Assembly (NCBI GenBank): GCA_017466825.1
Contig: JAFTTJ010000018.1
Coordinates: forward strand, 22,513-86,512
Length of the DNA: 64,000 nucleotides
Reading direction: 5' to 3'
Source: Clostridia bacterium
Lineage (GTDB): Bacteria; Bacillota; Clostridia; Christensenellales; Borkfalkiaceae
The notes beneath the pieces are model-generated. The model worked only from the letters and a program-made list of their open reading frames with translations, searched no databases and was not told where the DNA came from. The translations under genes were made by a program, and so were the position numbers. Numbering within the stretch: the stretch's first letter is position 1; each line of letters begins with the position of its first letter. Below are positions 50,602-58,773 of this stretch, in pieces.

Positions 50602-50622
50602 CGAGCAGTATGCTTGCTCGGT
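50602..50622 (+). promoter_or_regulatory. leader hairpin upstream of BY-kinase
   Basis: CGAGCA / TGCTCG stem around GTATGCT, ending five bases before the AGGAG site of the kinase gene; it may modulate translation. Confidence 0.4.
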
Positions 50623-50631
50623 TTAGGAGTA

Positions 50632-51987
50632 ATGATGGCAGAAAACGATAGAACTCAAAGGGCGTTTGAGTTTAAAGAACTTTTTTACGTCTTAAAAAAG
50701 AACTGGATAGTCGAACTCATTATCGCCGTAATTATTTTAATTGCGGGCGTGGCGTACACCTTCGTCAATACCGACTACTTCGTTTCAAGGGCAACCATCG
50801 TTATACAAGCGGAAGTCGGCTCGTCGACGTCCGAATATAACGACACCGTCCTTTCAAAGATGTATCTCGTAACGATTTCAAACCTTATGACCGACTCGTC
50901 GATTATCGATAGGGCTAACGCCGAATACGAGCCGGGTGGCATAAGCGGTGGAGCGCTTACCGTTTCTTCTCAAGAAGACGACCTTTCGTTAAAACTTTCG
51001 TATAGAGATTACGACAAGCAGGCGTCAATCGACAAGCTTGACGCGATAATCGACGTATGCGAAGAGATTTCTTCAAGCGGTGAATATTTCCCCGCAAGCA
51101 TAAGAATTGTAAAACTCAGTTTACAAACCAAGAGCAGTCCTGATTCGGACGATAAAAAAATCATATTTTTAGCGGGACTTGCCGCAGTTGCGGCGGCGGT
51201 AGCGTACGCCGTGTTAATGTACTTTATTAGAGATAGAGTTTCTTCGGTTGAACGTTTGGAATCGGTTACCGGTAAAAAGAACTTCGTCGTCGTTGAAAAG
51301 AAAAAGACGGGCAATACCCCCCTTCCGCTCGGCGAAGGTGAAGCGGAAAGCACTCATGTCGAACTCGACCTTAGTAAACTTTCCGATACGCTCATCTATA
51401 TGAGCGACGGCGAAAGTAACAAGGTTTTCCAAATTCAGTCGGCAATTTCGGGCGAAGGTAAAACGACCGTTTCTACCAACCTTGCAAAAGCGCTTGGCGA
51501 CAGTCAAAGAAAAACGCTCGTTATCGACTGCGACTTTTCAAAGCCGTCTATTCACAGGATTTTCAAGTTGCATAGAAGCGTTGGTATTACCGATTACTTT
51601 AAAGGCGAAAAGACCTTTGACGAAATCGTCAAACCGACCGGCGTAGACAACGTAGACCTTATAACTTGTGGCGATAGAATTTCAAATCACACCATTTTCT
51701 TTGCGTCGCCAAAGTTTAAGGCGATTATTGAAGAAGCGAAAACTAAGTACGACTTTATTATTTTGGACTGCGCGCCCGTAAAAGCCCTTTCCGACTATAT
51801 AAACATTTCGGCGGTTGCCGACGCGACGTTACTCGTCGTTGGTAGTGATAAACTCAGCGCAAGAGATATAGATTACACCGTGCAAGAACTCGAAGCCTGC
51901 AACGCAAACCTTATCGGTACTGTATTTAACTTTAGCGCCGCTGAAAACAGAAGTCATTACAATTATTACTATTATCGTAAGAAATAA
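50632..51987 (+). CDS. BY-kinase (Wzc-like tyrosine kinase with Wzz-type domain), 451 aa
   Basis: An N-terminal Wzz domain has two membrane helices (IVELIIAVIILIAGVAYTFV near residue 30 and IIFLAGLAAVAAAVAYAVLMYF near residue 185). The cytoplasmic kinase carries Walker A SGEGKTTVSTNLAKALG, Walker A' TLVIDCDFSKPSIHR and Walker B FIILDCAPV, and ends in a Tyr cluster HYNYYYYRKK that would be autophosphorylated. Wzz and kinase are fused in one chain as in Gram-negative Wzc, but shorter. It stands alone: no glycosyltransferases, flippase or polymerase are near. Start ATG 50632 has TAGGAGT; a second ATG follows directly. Confidence 0.87.
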   Translation: MMAENDRTQRAFEFKELFYVLKKNWIVELIIAVIILIAGVAYTFVNTDYFVSRATIVIQAEVGSSTSEYNDTVLSKMYLVTISNLMTDSSIIDRANAEYEPGGISGGALTVSSQEDDLSLKLSYRDYDKQASIDKLDAIIDVCEEISSSGEYFPASIRIVKLSLQTKSSPDSDDKKIIFLAGLAAVAAAVAYAVLMYFIRDRVSSVERLESVTGKKNFVVVEKKKTGNTPLPLGEGEAESTHVELDLSKLSDTLIYMSDGESNKVFQIQSAISGEGKTTVSTNLAKALGDSQRKTLVIDCDFSKPSIHRIFKLHRSVGITDYFKGEKTFDEIVKPTGVDNVDLITCGDRISNHTIFFASPKFKAIIEEAKTKYDFIILDCAPVKALSDYINISAVADATLLVVGSDKLSARDIDYTVQELEACNANLIGTVFNFSAAENRSHYNYYYYRKK

Positions 51988-52001
51988 AATTACTAATATT
52001 C

Positions 52002-52032
52002 GGCGAAGCCTTTACGGGCTTCGCCTTTTTTT
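52002..52032 (+). terminator. terminator of BY-kinase gene
   Basis: GGCGAAGCC / GGGCTTCGCC stem with TTTAC loop and T tract, 15 bp after the stop. Confidence 0.8.
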
Positions 52033-52307
52033 AGGCTTTTTTAAATCGGGCATGCGCTGAGATAGAGCCTTTTTTATTCAAATAAAACCAGCCCCGTTTT
52101 AATCATAATTAAAAGCAAATCGCCTTGTTGTTTGTATTGTGCTTTTGTGGGTTTTTAAGGTTTTGCAACAACTTGCCAAAACTGTCAAAATTGTCAAAAA
52201 GCCCAAAATCCCTTTATTTATGCCGAAAAATGCCGATTTTATCAACCTGCGCGCAAAAAAGCCCTAAAAAAATTTTAAAATAAAAACAACAAAAAACAAA
52301 AAATCTA
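52033..52307. other. gene-free AT-rich region before the glycyl radical enzyme
   Basis: About 275 bp without a gene or RNA feature that I can support. There are short repeats such as TTGCCAAAACTGTCAAAATTGTCAAAAAG near 52171-52200 and an A-rich tract before the promoter, which may act as an UP element. Confidence 0.5.
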
Positions 52308-52336
52308 TTGACAAAGGGCTTATTATTATATATAAT
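52308..52336 (+). promoter_or_regulatory. consensus promoter of the glycyl radical enzyme operon
   Basis: TTGACA (52308-52313), exactly 17-bp spacer, TATAAT (52331-52336): perfect consensus boxes. The leader of about 80 bp contains a CCCC/GGGG pair at about 52375-52394. Confidence 0.85.
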
Positions 52337-52424
52337 GATAATAGCATAATGGATAATTATATTGCGATAGTATCCCCATAAAGGAAATTAGGGGTGCGGT
52401 CGCGGTATAATAAAGGACGGAAAT

Positions 52425-54950
52425 ATGGCAGAATTTTATTCTGAAAAAATTGCAAAATCACCGAGAATTGACCTTATTAAGGATAATATGCTCAAAGAAA
52501 TGCCTCAAATCGAAGCGGATAGAGCCGTTTACCTTACCGAATCGTATAAGCAGACCGAAGGCGAGCCTATTTATACGAGAAGAGCGAAGGCTTTTTATCA
52601 TATTTTGGATAATTTACCCGTTACTATAAGGGATCACGAACTTATCGTCGGCGCGGCAACCGTTCATCCTAGGGGCTGTCAAGTTTTCCCCGAATATTCT
52701 TTCGAGTGGGTAGAAGCCGAGTTCGACACTTTGGCAACCCGTTCCGCAGACCCCTTTTATATTTCGGAAGAAACAAAAAAGACCTTGCACGAAGTATATA
52801 AATATTGGAAAGGCAAGACGACTAGCGAACTCGCGACGTCCTATATGTCCCCCGAAACGCTCACCGCTATGGAAGCGAACATGTTTACCCCGGGCAACTA
52901 TTTCTATAACGGAATAGGCCACGTAACGGTAAAATACGACAGAGTTTTAGAAGTCGGTTATTCGGGCATCATCAAGGAAATTGAAGACGAAATTGCTAAA
53001 ATAAGGGTTGGCGACGGCAATTACTGCAAAAAGCGCAACCTTTTAGACGCCATGATTTTGTCTTGTAAGGCGGTAATTCGCTACGCAAACAGATACGCGC
53101 AAAAGGCGAGAGAACTCGCTCAAAAAGAAGGTAATTCAACGAGAAGAGCCGAACTTTTAAAGATTGCCGAAGTTTGCGAAAGAGTGCCTGAATTCGGCGC
53201 AAGGAATTTCCACGAAGCGTGCCAAAGTTTTTGGTTCGTTCAACTTTTAATACAAACGGAATCTAGCGGACATTCTATTTCGCCCGGTAGATTCGACCAA
53301 TATATGTACCCCTACTATTTAAAGAGCAGAAAAGAAGGCATGACGAGAGAGCAGGCTCAAGAACTTATGGATCTCGTTTGGCTCAAACTCAACGACTTTT
53401 TAAAGGTTAGGGACGAAGCGTCCGCCGAAGGTTTTGCAGGTTATAGCCTTTTCCAAAACCTTATTGCAGGCGGTCAAGACGAGCACGGTAACGACGCCAC
53501 TAACGACCTTTCGTTTATGTCGATTACGGCAACCGAGCACGTTTTCCTTCCCCAACCGTCTTTCTCAGTAAGGGTATGGAACGGCTCGCCGAGAGCCTTT
53601 TTGCTCCGCGCTGCGGAACTCACTCGTACGGGCATAGGCTTCCCTGCGTACTATAACGACGAAGTTATTATCCCTTCGCTCATGTCTCGCGGTCTTACCT
53701 TAGAAGACGCTCGTAAATATAATATAATCGGTTGCGTTGAGCCCCAAGTTGCGGGCAAAACCGACGGTTGGCACGACGCCGCTTTCTTTAATATGTGCCG
53801 TCCCCTTGAAATGGTTTTCAAAAACGGTTACGAAAACGGCAAGCAAGTCGGTCTTAAAACGGGCAACGTTGAAGATATGACTTCGTTTAGCGAGTTTTAC
53901 TCGGCGTACAAGGCTCAGTCGGATTATTTCGTTTCGCTTTTGGTAAACGCCGACAACGCTATCGACGTTGCGCACGCCGAAAGATGCCCCCTTCCTTACC
54001 TTTCGTGTATGGTTGACGACTGTATTAAAGTCGGCAAGAGCGTGCAAGAGGGTGGCGCGGTTTACAACTTTACCGGTCCGCAAGGCTTTGGTATAGCAAA
54101 CATGGCAGACGCTATGTGGGCGATTAAAACGCTCGTCTTCGACCAAGGCAAGTATACCTTGAAAGATTTTAAGGAAGCGCTTGAAAATAACTACGGCAAG
54201 GATATGGATTGGCATAAGGGCGAAAAACTTACCGTTCAGGTCGTAAAGGAACTTGCCAAAAAGGGTAAAACTGTTAGTGATGCCGACATAAAGACGGTCT
54301 ATAACACGATTATCGCCAATAATTGCACCAAAGAGCAAAAAGATTTTTACGCAAAAATGCTCGCCGATATCGAAGGGCTTCCCAAGTTTGGTAACGACGA
54401 CGTAAACGTCGACGCAATGGCGAGAGAAGTTGCTTATATTTATACTAGAGAAGTTGAAAAGTACACCAACCCCCGTGGCGGAAGATATCAAGCGGGATTA
54501 TATCCCGTTTCGGCAAACGTTCCGCTCGGCGCTCAAACGGGCGCAACTCCCGATGGAAGACTTGCGTTTACGCCCGTAGCGGACGGCGTTTCGCCCGCTG
54601 CAGGTAGAGACGTTAAAGGTCCAACCGCTTCGTGTAATTCCGTTTCTACGCTCGACCACTTTATAGCAAGTAACGGTACTCTTTTCAATATGAAATTCCA
54701 CCCCACGGCGCTTGCAGGTAGACACGGACTTGAAAACTTCGTTGCGCTCGTTCAGTCCTACTTCGACAGAAAGGGCAGTCACATGCAGTTCAACGTCGTC
54801 AGTCGTGAAACTCTTCGCGACGCGCAAAAGAATCCCGAAAAATATAAATCGCTCGTAGTAAGAGTTGCAGGTTATTCGGCGCTCTTTACGTCCCTTTCTA
54901 GATCTTTGCAAGAAGATATCATAAACCGTACCGAGCAAGGGGGATTTTAA
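52425..54950 (+). CDS. glycyl radical enzyme of the glycerol/diol-dehydratase-like type, 841 aa
   Basis: The C-terminal glycyl motif is VVRVAGYSALF (radical Gly about 816) and the active-site loop is NIIGCVEPQVAGKTDGWHDAAFF, with Cys and Glu as the thiyl radical and base residues. GCVEP is the loop of B12-independent glycerol and propanediol dehydratases, whereas pyruvate formate-lyase has CC and choline/hydroxyproline enzymes have GCVET as I recall. ESSGHSISPGRFDQYMYPYY and KYTNPRGGRYQAGLYPVS also match the dehydratase-like clade. The radical is installed anaerobically by the activase next door. The substrate is not resolved. A strong promoter precedes it; the start has AGGACGG. Confidence 0.93.
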   Translation: MAEFYSEKIAKSPRIDLIKDNMLKEMPQIEADRAVYLTESYKQTEGEPIYTRRAKAFYHILDNLPVTIRDHELIVGAATVHPRGCQVFPEYSFEWVEAEFDTLATRSADPFYISEETKKTLHEVYKYWKGKTTSELATSYMSPETLTAMEANMFTPGNYFYNGIGHVTVKYDRVLEVGYSGIIKEIEDEIAKIRVGDGNYCKKRNLLDAMILSCKAVIRYANRYAQKARELAQKEGNSTRRAELLKIAEVCERVPEFGARNFHEACQSFWFVQLLIQTESSGHSISPGRFDQYMYPYYLKSRKEGMTREQAQELMDLVWLKLNDFLKVRDEASAEGFAGYSLFQNLIAGGQDEHGNDATNDLSFMSITATEHVFLPQPSFSVRVWNGSPRAFLLRAAELTRTGIGFPAYYNDEVIIPSLMSRGLTLEDARKYNIIGCVEPQVAGKTDGWHDAAFFNMCRPLEMVFKNGYENGKQVGLKTGNVEDMTSFSEFYSAYKAQSDYFVSLLVNADNAIDVAHAERCPLPYLSCMVDDCIKVGKSVQEGGAVYNFTGPQGFGIANMADAMWAIKTLVFDQGKYTLKDFKEALENNYGKDMDWHKGEKLTVQVVKELAKKGKTVSDADIKTVYNTIIANNCTKEQKDFYAKMLADIEGLPKFGNDDVNVDAMAREVAYIYTREVEKYTNPRGGRYQAGLYPVSANVPLGAQTGATPDGRLAFTPVADGVSPAAGRDVKGPTASCNSVSTLDHFIASNGTLFNMKFHPTALAGRHGLENFVALVQSYFDRKGSHMQFNVVSRETLRDAQKNPEKYKSLVVRVAGYSALFTSLSRSLQEDIINRTEQGGF

Positions 54951-54953
54951 TTG

Positions 54954-55739
54954 ATGGATTATTCTGCTGTAAAGGGTAGAATTTTCGATATTCAAAGATT
55001 TTCGGTGCACGACGGACCGGGGATTAGGACTATCGTCTTTTTAAAAGGTTGTCCACTCCGTTGCCGTTGGTGTTGCAATCCCGAATCTCAATCGTACGAA
55101 ATACAGCAAATGACCTTAAACGGCAAGGTAAAAACGGTCGGCAAAGACGTTACCGCGGGTGAAGTAATTGCCGAAGTAGAGCGCGACTACGGTTATTATA
55201 AGCGCTCGGGCGGGGGAATGACTCTGTCTGGCGGTGAAACGCTCACTCAACCCGATTTTGCCACGGCTCTTTTGGCGCTAGCGCACCAAAGGGGGATAAG
55301 GACGGCGATTGAATCTACGGGTTTTGCCGAATTTTCGGTAATATCAAAACTTTTACCCCATTTAGATTTATATCTTATGGATATAAAACACATGGATAGC
55401 GACAAGCATAAGGCTTTTACGGGACAAGGTAACGACCTTATTTTGGCTAACGCCCAAAAAATAGCGCGTTCGCCCGTAAAACTCATTATCCGTACCCCCG
55501 TTATCCCCGGCTTTAACGATACCGTTGAAGAAATAGGCGCAATCGCAAGGTTTGTCGCAAGTCTTCCCGGCGTTGAAGAAATGCATCTTTTACCTTATCA
55601 TCGTATAGGTAGCGATAAATATAAAGGGCTAGGCAGAGAATACACTCTCGCCCATATCGATCCCCCTTCGCAAGAGCATATGCAAAAACTTTTGCAGGTG
55701 GTTGAGGGGTGTGGGTTGCGTGGTCAAATAGGCGGTTAA
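54954..55739 (+). CDS. glycyl radical enzyme activating enzyme (radical SAM), 261 aa
   Basis: HDGPGIRTIVFLKGCPLRCRWCCNPES gives the CxxxCxxC cluster motif, followed by SGGGMTLSGGETLTQPDF, the SAM-binding GGE region, and later DIKHMD and TPVIPGFNDT. It cleaves SAM to put the radical on the Gly of the upstream enzyme. Between the first cluster and the GGE motif only ~50 residues are present, without the extra ferredoxin-like Cys cluster typical of dehydratase activases, so it is closer to the compact pyruvate formate-lyase type. ATG 54954 is three bases after the upstream stop, with GGGGGAT inside the preceding gene. Confidence 0.92.
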   Translation: MDYSAVKGRIFDIQRFSVHDGPGIRTIVFLKGCPLRCRWCCNPESQSYEIQQMTLNGKVKTVGKDVTAGEVIAEVERDYGYYKRSGGGMTLSGGETLTQPDFATALLALAHQRGIRTAIESTGFAEFSVISKLLPHLDLYLMDIKHMDSDKHKAFTGQGNDLILANAQKIARSPVKLIIRTPVIPGFNDTVEEIGAIARFVASLPGVEEMHLLPYHRIGSDKYKGLGREYTLAHIDPPSQEHMQKLLQVVEGCGLRGQIGG

Positions 55740-55854
55740 ACGCGTATAAACGGCGCAATACTGCGTTTCTGTTTTAAAGTCTAAACCCCAATGACCGCGT
55801 CGCAAATCGGCTAAAAATCAAACGGCAACCAAAGGTAGCCGTTTAGACCTAAAA

Positions 55855-56087
55855 GCCGTTTGCTCCTTTTCCCAAAAATTCTTTTGCGGTGCAAAATTAT
55901 TTTCGGGATATGTGTTAAAGCACGCCGTAGGGGAGGGGATTGCTCCTCCCGTCAAACCAAGGGTTGTTTTAATCGGCTTTTTGTCAGCCAACCGCAAAAT
56001 GCGGTTAGCAAGACTTTATAGCCGTTTGCTCCTTTTCCCAAAAATTCTTTTGCGGTGCAAAATTATTTTCGGGATATATATTAAAAA
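55855..56087 (+). repeat. pair of 57-bp direct repeats
   Basis: A 57-base sequence beginning GCCGTTTGCTCCTTTTCCCA is present at 55855-55911 and 56031-56087, 176 bp apart and identical by eye. Each copy is followed by a related but diverged stretch (CCGTAGGGG...TTGCTCCT, then TCAAA, ending TTTTAATCG), so the true unit is larger. No gene is seen here; small hairpins such as GGAGGGG/CCTCCC (about 55932-55949) are present. It may be an intergenic repeat family. Confidence 0.65.
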
Positions 56088-56163
56088 ATACCGTAGGGGG
56101 CTTGCTCCTTCTATCAAATCAAGTTTATTTTAATCGATTTATAGTAATAGGATTATAAAAGTC

Positions 56164-56180
56164 GGCGTATAGGTCGATTA
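56164..56180 (+). repeat. dispersed 16-mer, diverged copy 4
   Basis: GGCGTATAGGTCGATTA, one insertion and one change from the consensus, 45 bp before the PduO-like gene. Confidence 0.5.
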
Positions 56181-56224
56181 TTGGCAATATTTTACTAAAA
56201 AAATAAATTTTACAAGGGCGTATT

Positions 56225-57241
56225 ATGAAGATTTACACAGGTAACGGCGACGGCGGTTTTTCAACCCTTTCGTCCAACTTGAAAATTTCAAAGGCGGACG
56301 AGCGTTTTGAAGCGCTCGGATGCATTGACGAACTCGTCAGTTTTATAGGAAACTGTCGGGCTATCGTCGTTTGCCCAATTTTAACTAAAAAACTTGAAGA
56401 CTTGCAGGCTAAACTATTTTCAATAGGCTCGGCAATTACTTTCCCGCAAAAGAGAGAATATTTGCCCACCCTAAAAGATTTAAAATATCTAGAAGAGCAA
56501 ATCGACAAAACCGAAAACTCTTTCGATAGAGAAAAAGATTTCGTATTGCCCGGCAAGTGCGAACTTTCCGCAAGGCTTGACCTTGCCCGTTCGGTTTGCC
56601 GTAGGCTTGAAAGAAATATCGCTTCGCTCGATAAAAAGTTTGGCGTTGACGGCTCGATTAAAAAGTACGTAAACAGGCTTTCGGATTACCTTTACGTTTT
56701 GGCAAGGCGAATTGATTACGATTACGCGAGCGGTAATATTTCTAAAATTGTCGGCGATAATCAACCTATAGCCCAAGATAACGGCGAAAAAGACGTTGAG
56801 AGAATTTATAAAGAAGTATTAAAGCGCGTAAGCATGGGTAAGGAAATTACTCTTGAAAAAGCGCGCGCTCTTTCTCAAAGGGTAAGAGAAAAAGCCGAAG
56901 AAATCGGGCTTAACGCAGTAGTTGCAATATCCAACTCGCAGGGTAGACCTATATTAGTAGAAGTTATGGACGACGCTTATCTCGTAAGTTTCGACGTCGC
57001 AATTAAAAAGGCGTACACTTCGTCGGCGGTAAAAATGAGTACTGCAAGACTTTGCGAAGAAGTAAAAGACGGCGGTAGTTTAAAAGGTCTTGAAAGCGAG
57101 CAGTCCTTAATCTTCCTTGGCGGAGGCGAGCCACTTAAAGTCGGTTGGGAAGTCGTCGGCGCAATAGGCGTTAGCGGTGGAACTGCCGAGCAGGACGCTA
57201 AACTCGCTCTTTTCGGCGCGCAAGTCTTTAAAGATTTATAA
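56225..57241 (+). CDS. PduO-like protein: adenosyltransferase-type domain plus GlcG/HbpS domain, 338 aa
   Basis: Residues 1-180 resemble the PduO-type ATP:cobalamin adenosyltransferase: YTGNGDGGFSTL, KADERFEALGCIDELVSFIG and ELSARLDLARSVCRRLERN. The usual YTRTGD Arg-containing start is changed to YTGNGDGG, so activity is uncertain. Residues about 195-338 form a GlcG/HbpS-type domain (LEKARALSQRVREKAEEIGLNAVVAISNSQGRPILVEVMDDAYLVSFDVAIKKAYTSSA). The same two-domain order is found in full-length PduO proteins. The gene follows a B12-independent-type dehydratase. ATG with a GGGCG site; a terminator follows. Confidence 0.78.
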   Translation: MKIYTGNGDGGFSTLSSNLKISKADERFEALGCIDELVSFIGNCRAIVVCPILTKKLEDLQAKLFSIGSAITFPQKREYLPTLKDLKYLEEQIDKTENSFDREKDFVLPGKCELSARLDLARSVCRRLERNIASLDKKFGVDGSIKKYVNRLSDYLYVLARRIDYDYASGNISKIVGDNQPIAQDNGEKDVERIYKEVLKRVSMGKEITLEKARALSQRVREKAEEIGLNAVVAISNSQGRPILVEVMDDAYLVSFDVAIKKAYTSSAVKMSTARLCEEVKDGGSLKGLESEQSLIFLGGGEPLKVGWEVVGAIGVSGGTAEQDAKLALFGAQVFKDL

Positions 57242-57253
57242 TAATAAGTTATT

Positions 57254-57290
57254 AAAAAAGCGTTTACGGTAACCGTAAACGCTTTTTTTA
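57254..57290 (+). terminator. intrinsic terminator
   Basis: AAAAAAGCGTTTACGGT / AACCGTAAACGCTTTTTT palindrome with T tract, 14 bp after the PduO-like gene. Confidence 0.85.
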
Positions 57291-57346
57291 TTTGTTAAAT
57301 TTTACCGTTAAACGACTTATAGACGGGTTTTATATCGTTTTAACTT

Positions 57347-57499
57347 CTATTTTTCGTCTTTTATAAGTTCTTCTTGGATACTCTTTACCGAGTCGCCTGT
57401 AAGGTCTAAAATAAGTTCTCCGCCTTTAACGGAATAAACGTCCGTCCAAATTAGTTCAACGGGCTCGCAATCAACTTAAATTTAATCCATTTTTTTCAT
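57347..57499 (-). pseudogene. decayed short ORF with two in-frame stops
   Basis: On the minus strand an ATG at 57499 opens MKKMD, is interrupted by TAA (57482-57484), passes one codon and another TAA (57476-57478), then continues for 42 codons to a TAG at 57347-57349. The open part reads VDCEPVELIWTDVYSVKGGELILDLTG then DSVKSIQEELIKDEK, which looks like real protein with a coherent amphipathic tail. The family is not recognised. A dispersed 16-mer (57506-57521) lies just upstream. Confidence 0.4.
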
Positions 57500-57505
57500 A
57501 TATTA

Positions 57506-57521
57506 GCCTATAAGTCGATTA
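57506..57521 (+). repeat. dispersed 16-mer, copy 5
   Basis: GCCTATAAGTCGATTA, in the gap between the decayed ORF and the downstream kinase gene; a weaker inverted relative (TAAACGACTTATAGAC) lies at about 57309-57324. Confidence 0.6.
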
Positions 57522-57562
57522 TTGCCATTTTTTAACAGTAATAGGTCGAGGTGTATCCGTGT

Positions 57563-58429
57563 TTACGGACGGAAAAGATTGATTCCGCCTTTTACGATAG
57601 AAACGTCAAAATCTATATTCTCGTAAAGTTCGCCGTCGATTTGTATGGTAACGGGTTTATCAAACTCTATTTTTACCCGTTCACGGCGTTCAAAGGTAGT
57701 AAAATCTTGCTCTAAAATCTTGCCTTGCATAAGTTTAATGAACGCGCCGGGTATTTTAGACTTTTTAAGTTTTCCAGCCACGACGAAATCGAGTTGTCCG
57801 TCGTCTATTACGGCTTCGGGGCACATTTTAATTCCACCGCCGAACTGACTGCCGTTGCCGACGGCTACGATAAGCCCTTCTTTTTCTTGTTTTTCGCCAT
57901 CCTTTTCAATAAAAAACTTGTAAAATTTGAATTTTATAAGGCTTATGATGAGCGAAACTAGGTACTGCAATTTACCCTTTAAAATCTTAAAGGTCTTGCA
58001 TCTTTTTAATATGTCTACGTCTATGCCCGTGCCGATAATATTCATACCGCGCACCCCACCGCAAACCATAAAGTCGGTGGGTTTTGCCTGCCCGTAAAGT
58101 ATAAGGTCGAGCGCTTTTTCGGCGTCGGTAGGAATGCCTGCGGCGGCTATAAAGTCGTTTCCGCTACCGCTTGGAATAATGCCGAATTTGGCGTTTTCAA
58201 CGTTTAAACCGTTTAAAACTTCGTTGACAGTGCCGTCACCGCCTACGGCGACGACCGTAGAATCGGGCTCTTTCGAAAATTGCGTTGCAAGTTCGGTGGC
58301 AACCCCTTTAGCCGTCGTGTAGTGTATTGCGTACTCTATTTCCCTTTCGGTAAGCAATTTTTCAATAGTTTTAACTTTTTTCTTGATTTTGCCCCTATTG
58401 GCCTTTGGGTTTATTATAAAATGAAGCAT
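57563..58429 (-). CDS. diacylglycerol kinase / YegS-like lipid kinase, 288 aa
   Basis: The catalytic domain has VVAVGGDGTVNEVLNGL (GGDGT), then GIIPSGSGNDFIAAAGIP, both typical of DAG kinase-like folds. The C-terminal beta domain includes VAVGNGSQFGGGIKMCPEAVIDDGQLDFVVAG and IQIDGELY near the end, as in DgkB/YegS proteins. It phosphorylates a lipid alcohol at the membrane surface; DgkB-type activity recycles diacylglycerol from lipoteichoic acid synthesis. ATG with a GGGGGAT site. It is divergent from the giant repeat gene. Confidence 0.9.
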   Translation of the reverse strand: MLHFIINPKANRGKIKKKVKTIEKLLTEREIEYAIHYTTAKGVATELATQFSKEPDSTVVAVGGDGTVNEVLNGLNVENAKFGIIPSGSGNDFIAAAGIPTDAEKALDLILYGQAKPTDFMVCGGVRGMNIIGTGIDVDILKRCKTFKILKGKLQYLVSLIISLIKFKFYKFFIEKDGEKQEKEGLIVAVGNGSQFGGGIKMCPEAVIDDGQLDFVVAGKLKKSKIPGAFIKLMQGKILEQDFTTFERRERVKIEFDKPVTIQIDGELYENIDFDVSIVKGGINLFRP

Positions 58430-58683
58430 AATCCCCCTTTCGTCTTTCGTGGCAAGGTCTTGATTTGTAAACGATTTAACCCGTTTTACACCTTTCCTAT
58501 CCCAAGGGGCGAGCCCCTTTTTATGGTATTATATCCTATTTGTCTGAAATTTGCAACTACTTGTCGAGATTTGTCGAAAAGGGGTTTTTTAAGACAAATT
58601 TACCGAAAGTCAAACGAAAGTCAAATTTTTAAAAACTTTTTGCCGAGAAACGAAAAATTTTTGTCAAAACCCCAATTCAAATA
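58430..58683. other. gene-free spacer between divergent genes
   Basis: Holds CGAAAGTCAAA direct repeats near 58603-58625, TTTGTCGAAAAG and AAAAACTTTTTG tracts, and a TTTGTC pair; no coding frame is convincing. It probably carries the divergent promoter of the kinase gene. Confidence 0.45.
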
Positions 58684-58712
58684 TTGACAAAAAATTATAT
58701 TATAAATATAAT
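58684..58712 (+). promoter_or_regulatory. consensus promoter of the giant repeat gene
   Basis: TTGACA (58684-58689), 17-bp spacer, TATAAT (58707-58712). The leader carries the hairpin CGCGCC/GGCGCG (58726-58743) just before the ribosome site AGGAGATG. Confidence 0.8.
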
Positions 58713-58773
58713 ATATATAAATTTGCGCGCCGCACAAGGCGCGTAATCCATTAAAGCAACAGGAGATGCAATT

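Noticed and set aside
53700-54491. 263-codon antisense frame under the glycyl radical enzyme
   Set aside because: It is a shadow of the sense gene, which has all catalytic motifs; long antisense frames follow from the codon use here.
55740-56224. Cobalamin riboswitch before the PduO-like gene
   Set aside because: I looked for the B12-box-type motif and found none; the region is occupied by the 57-bp repeats.
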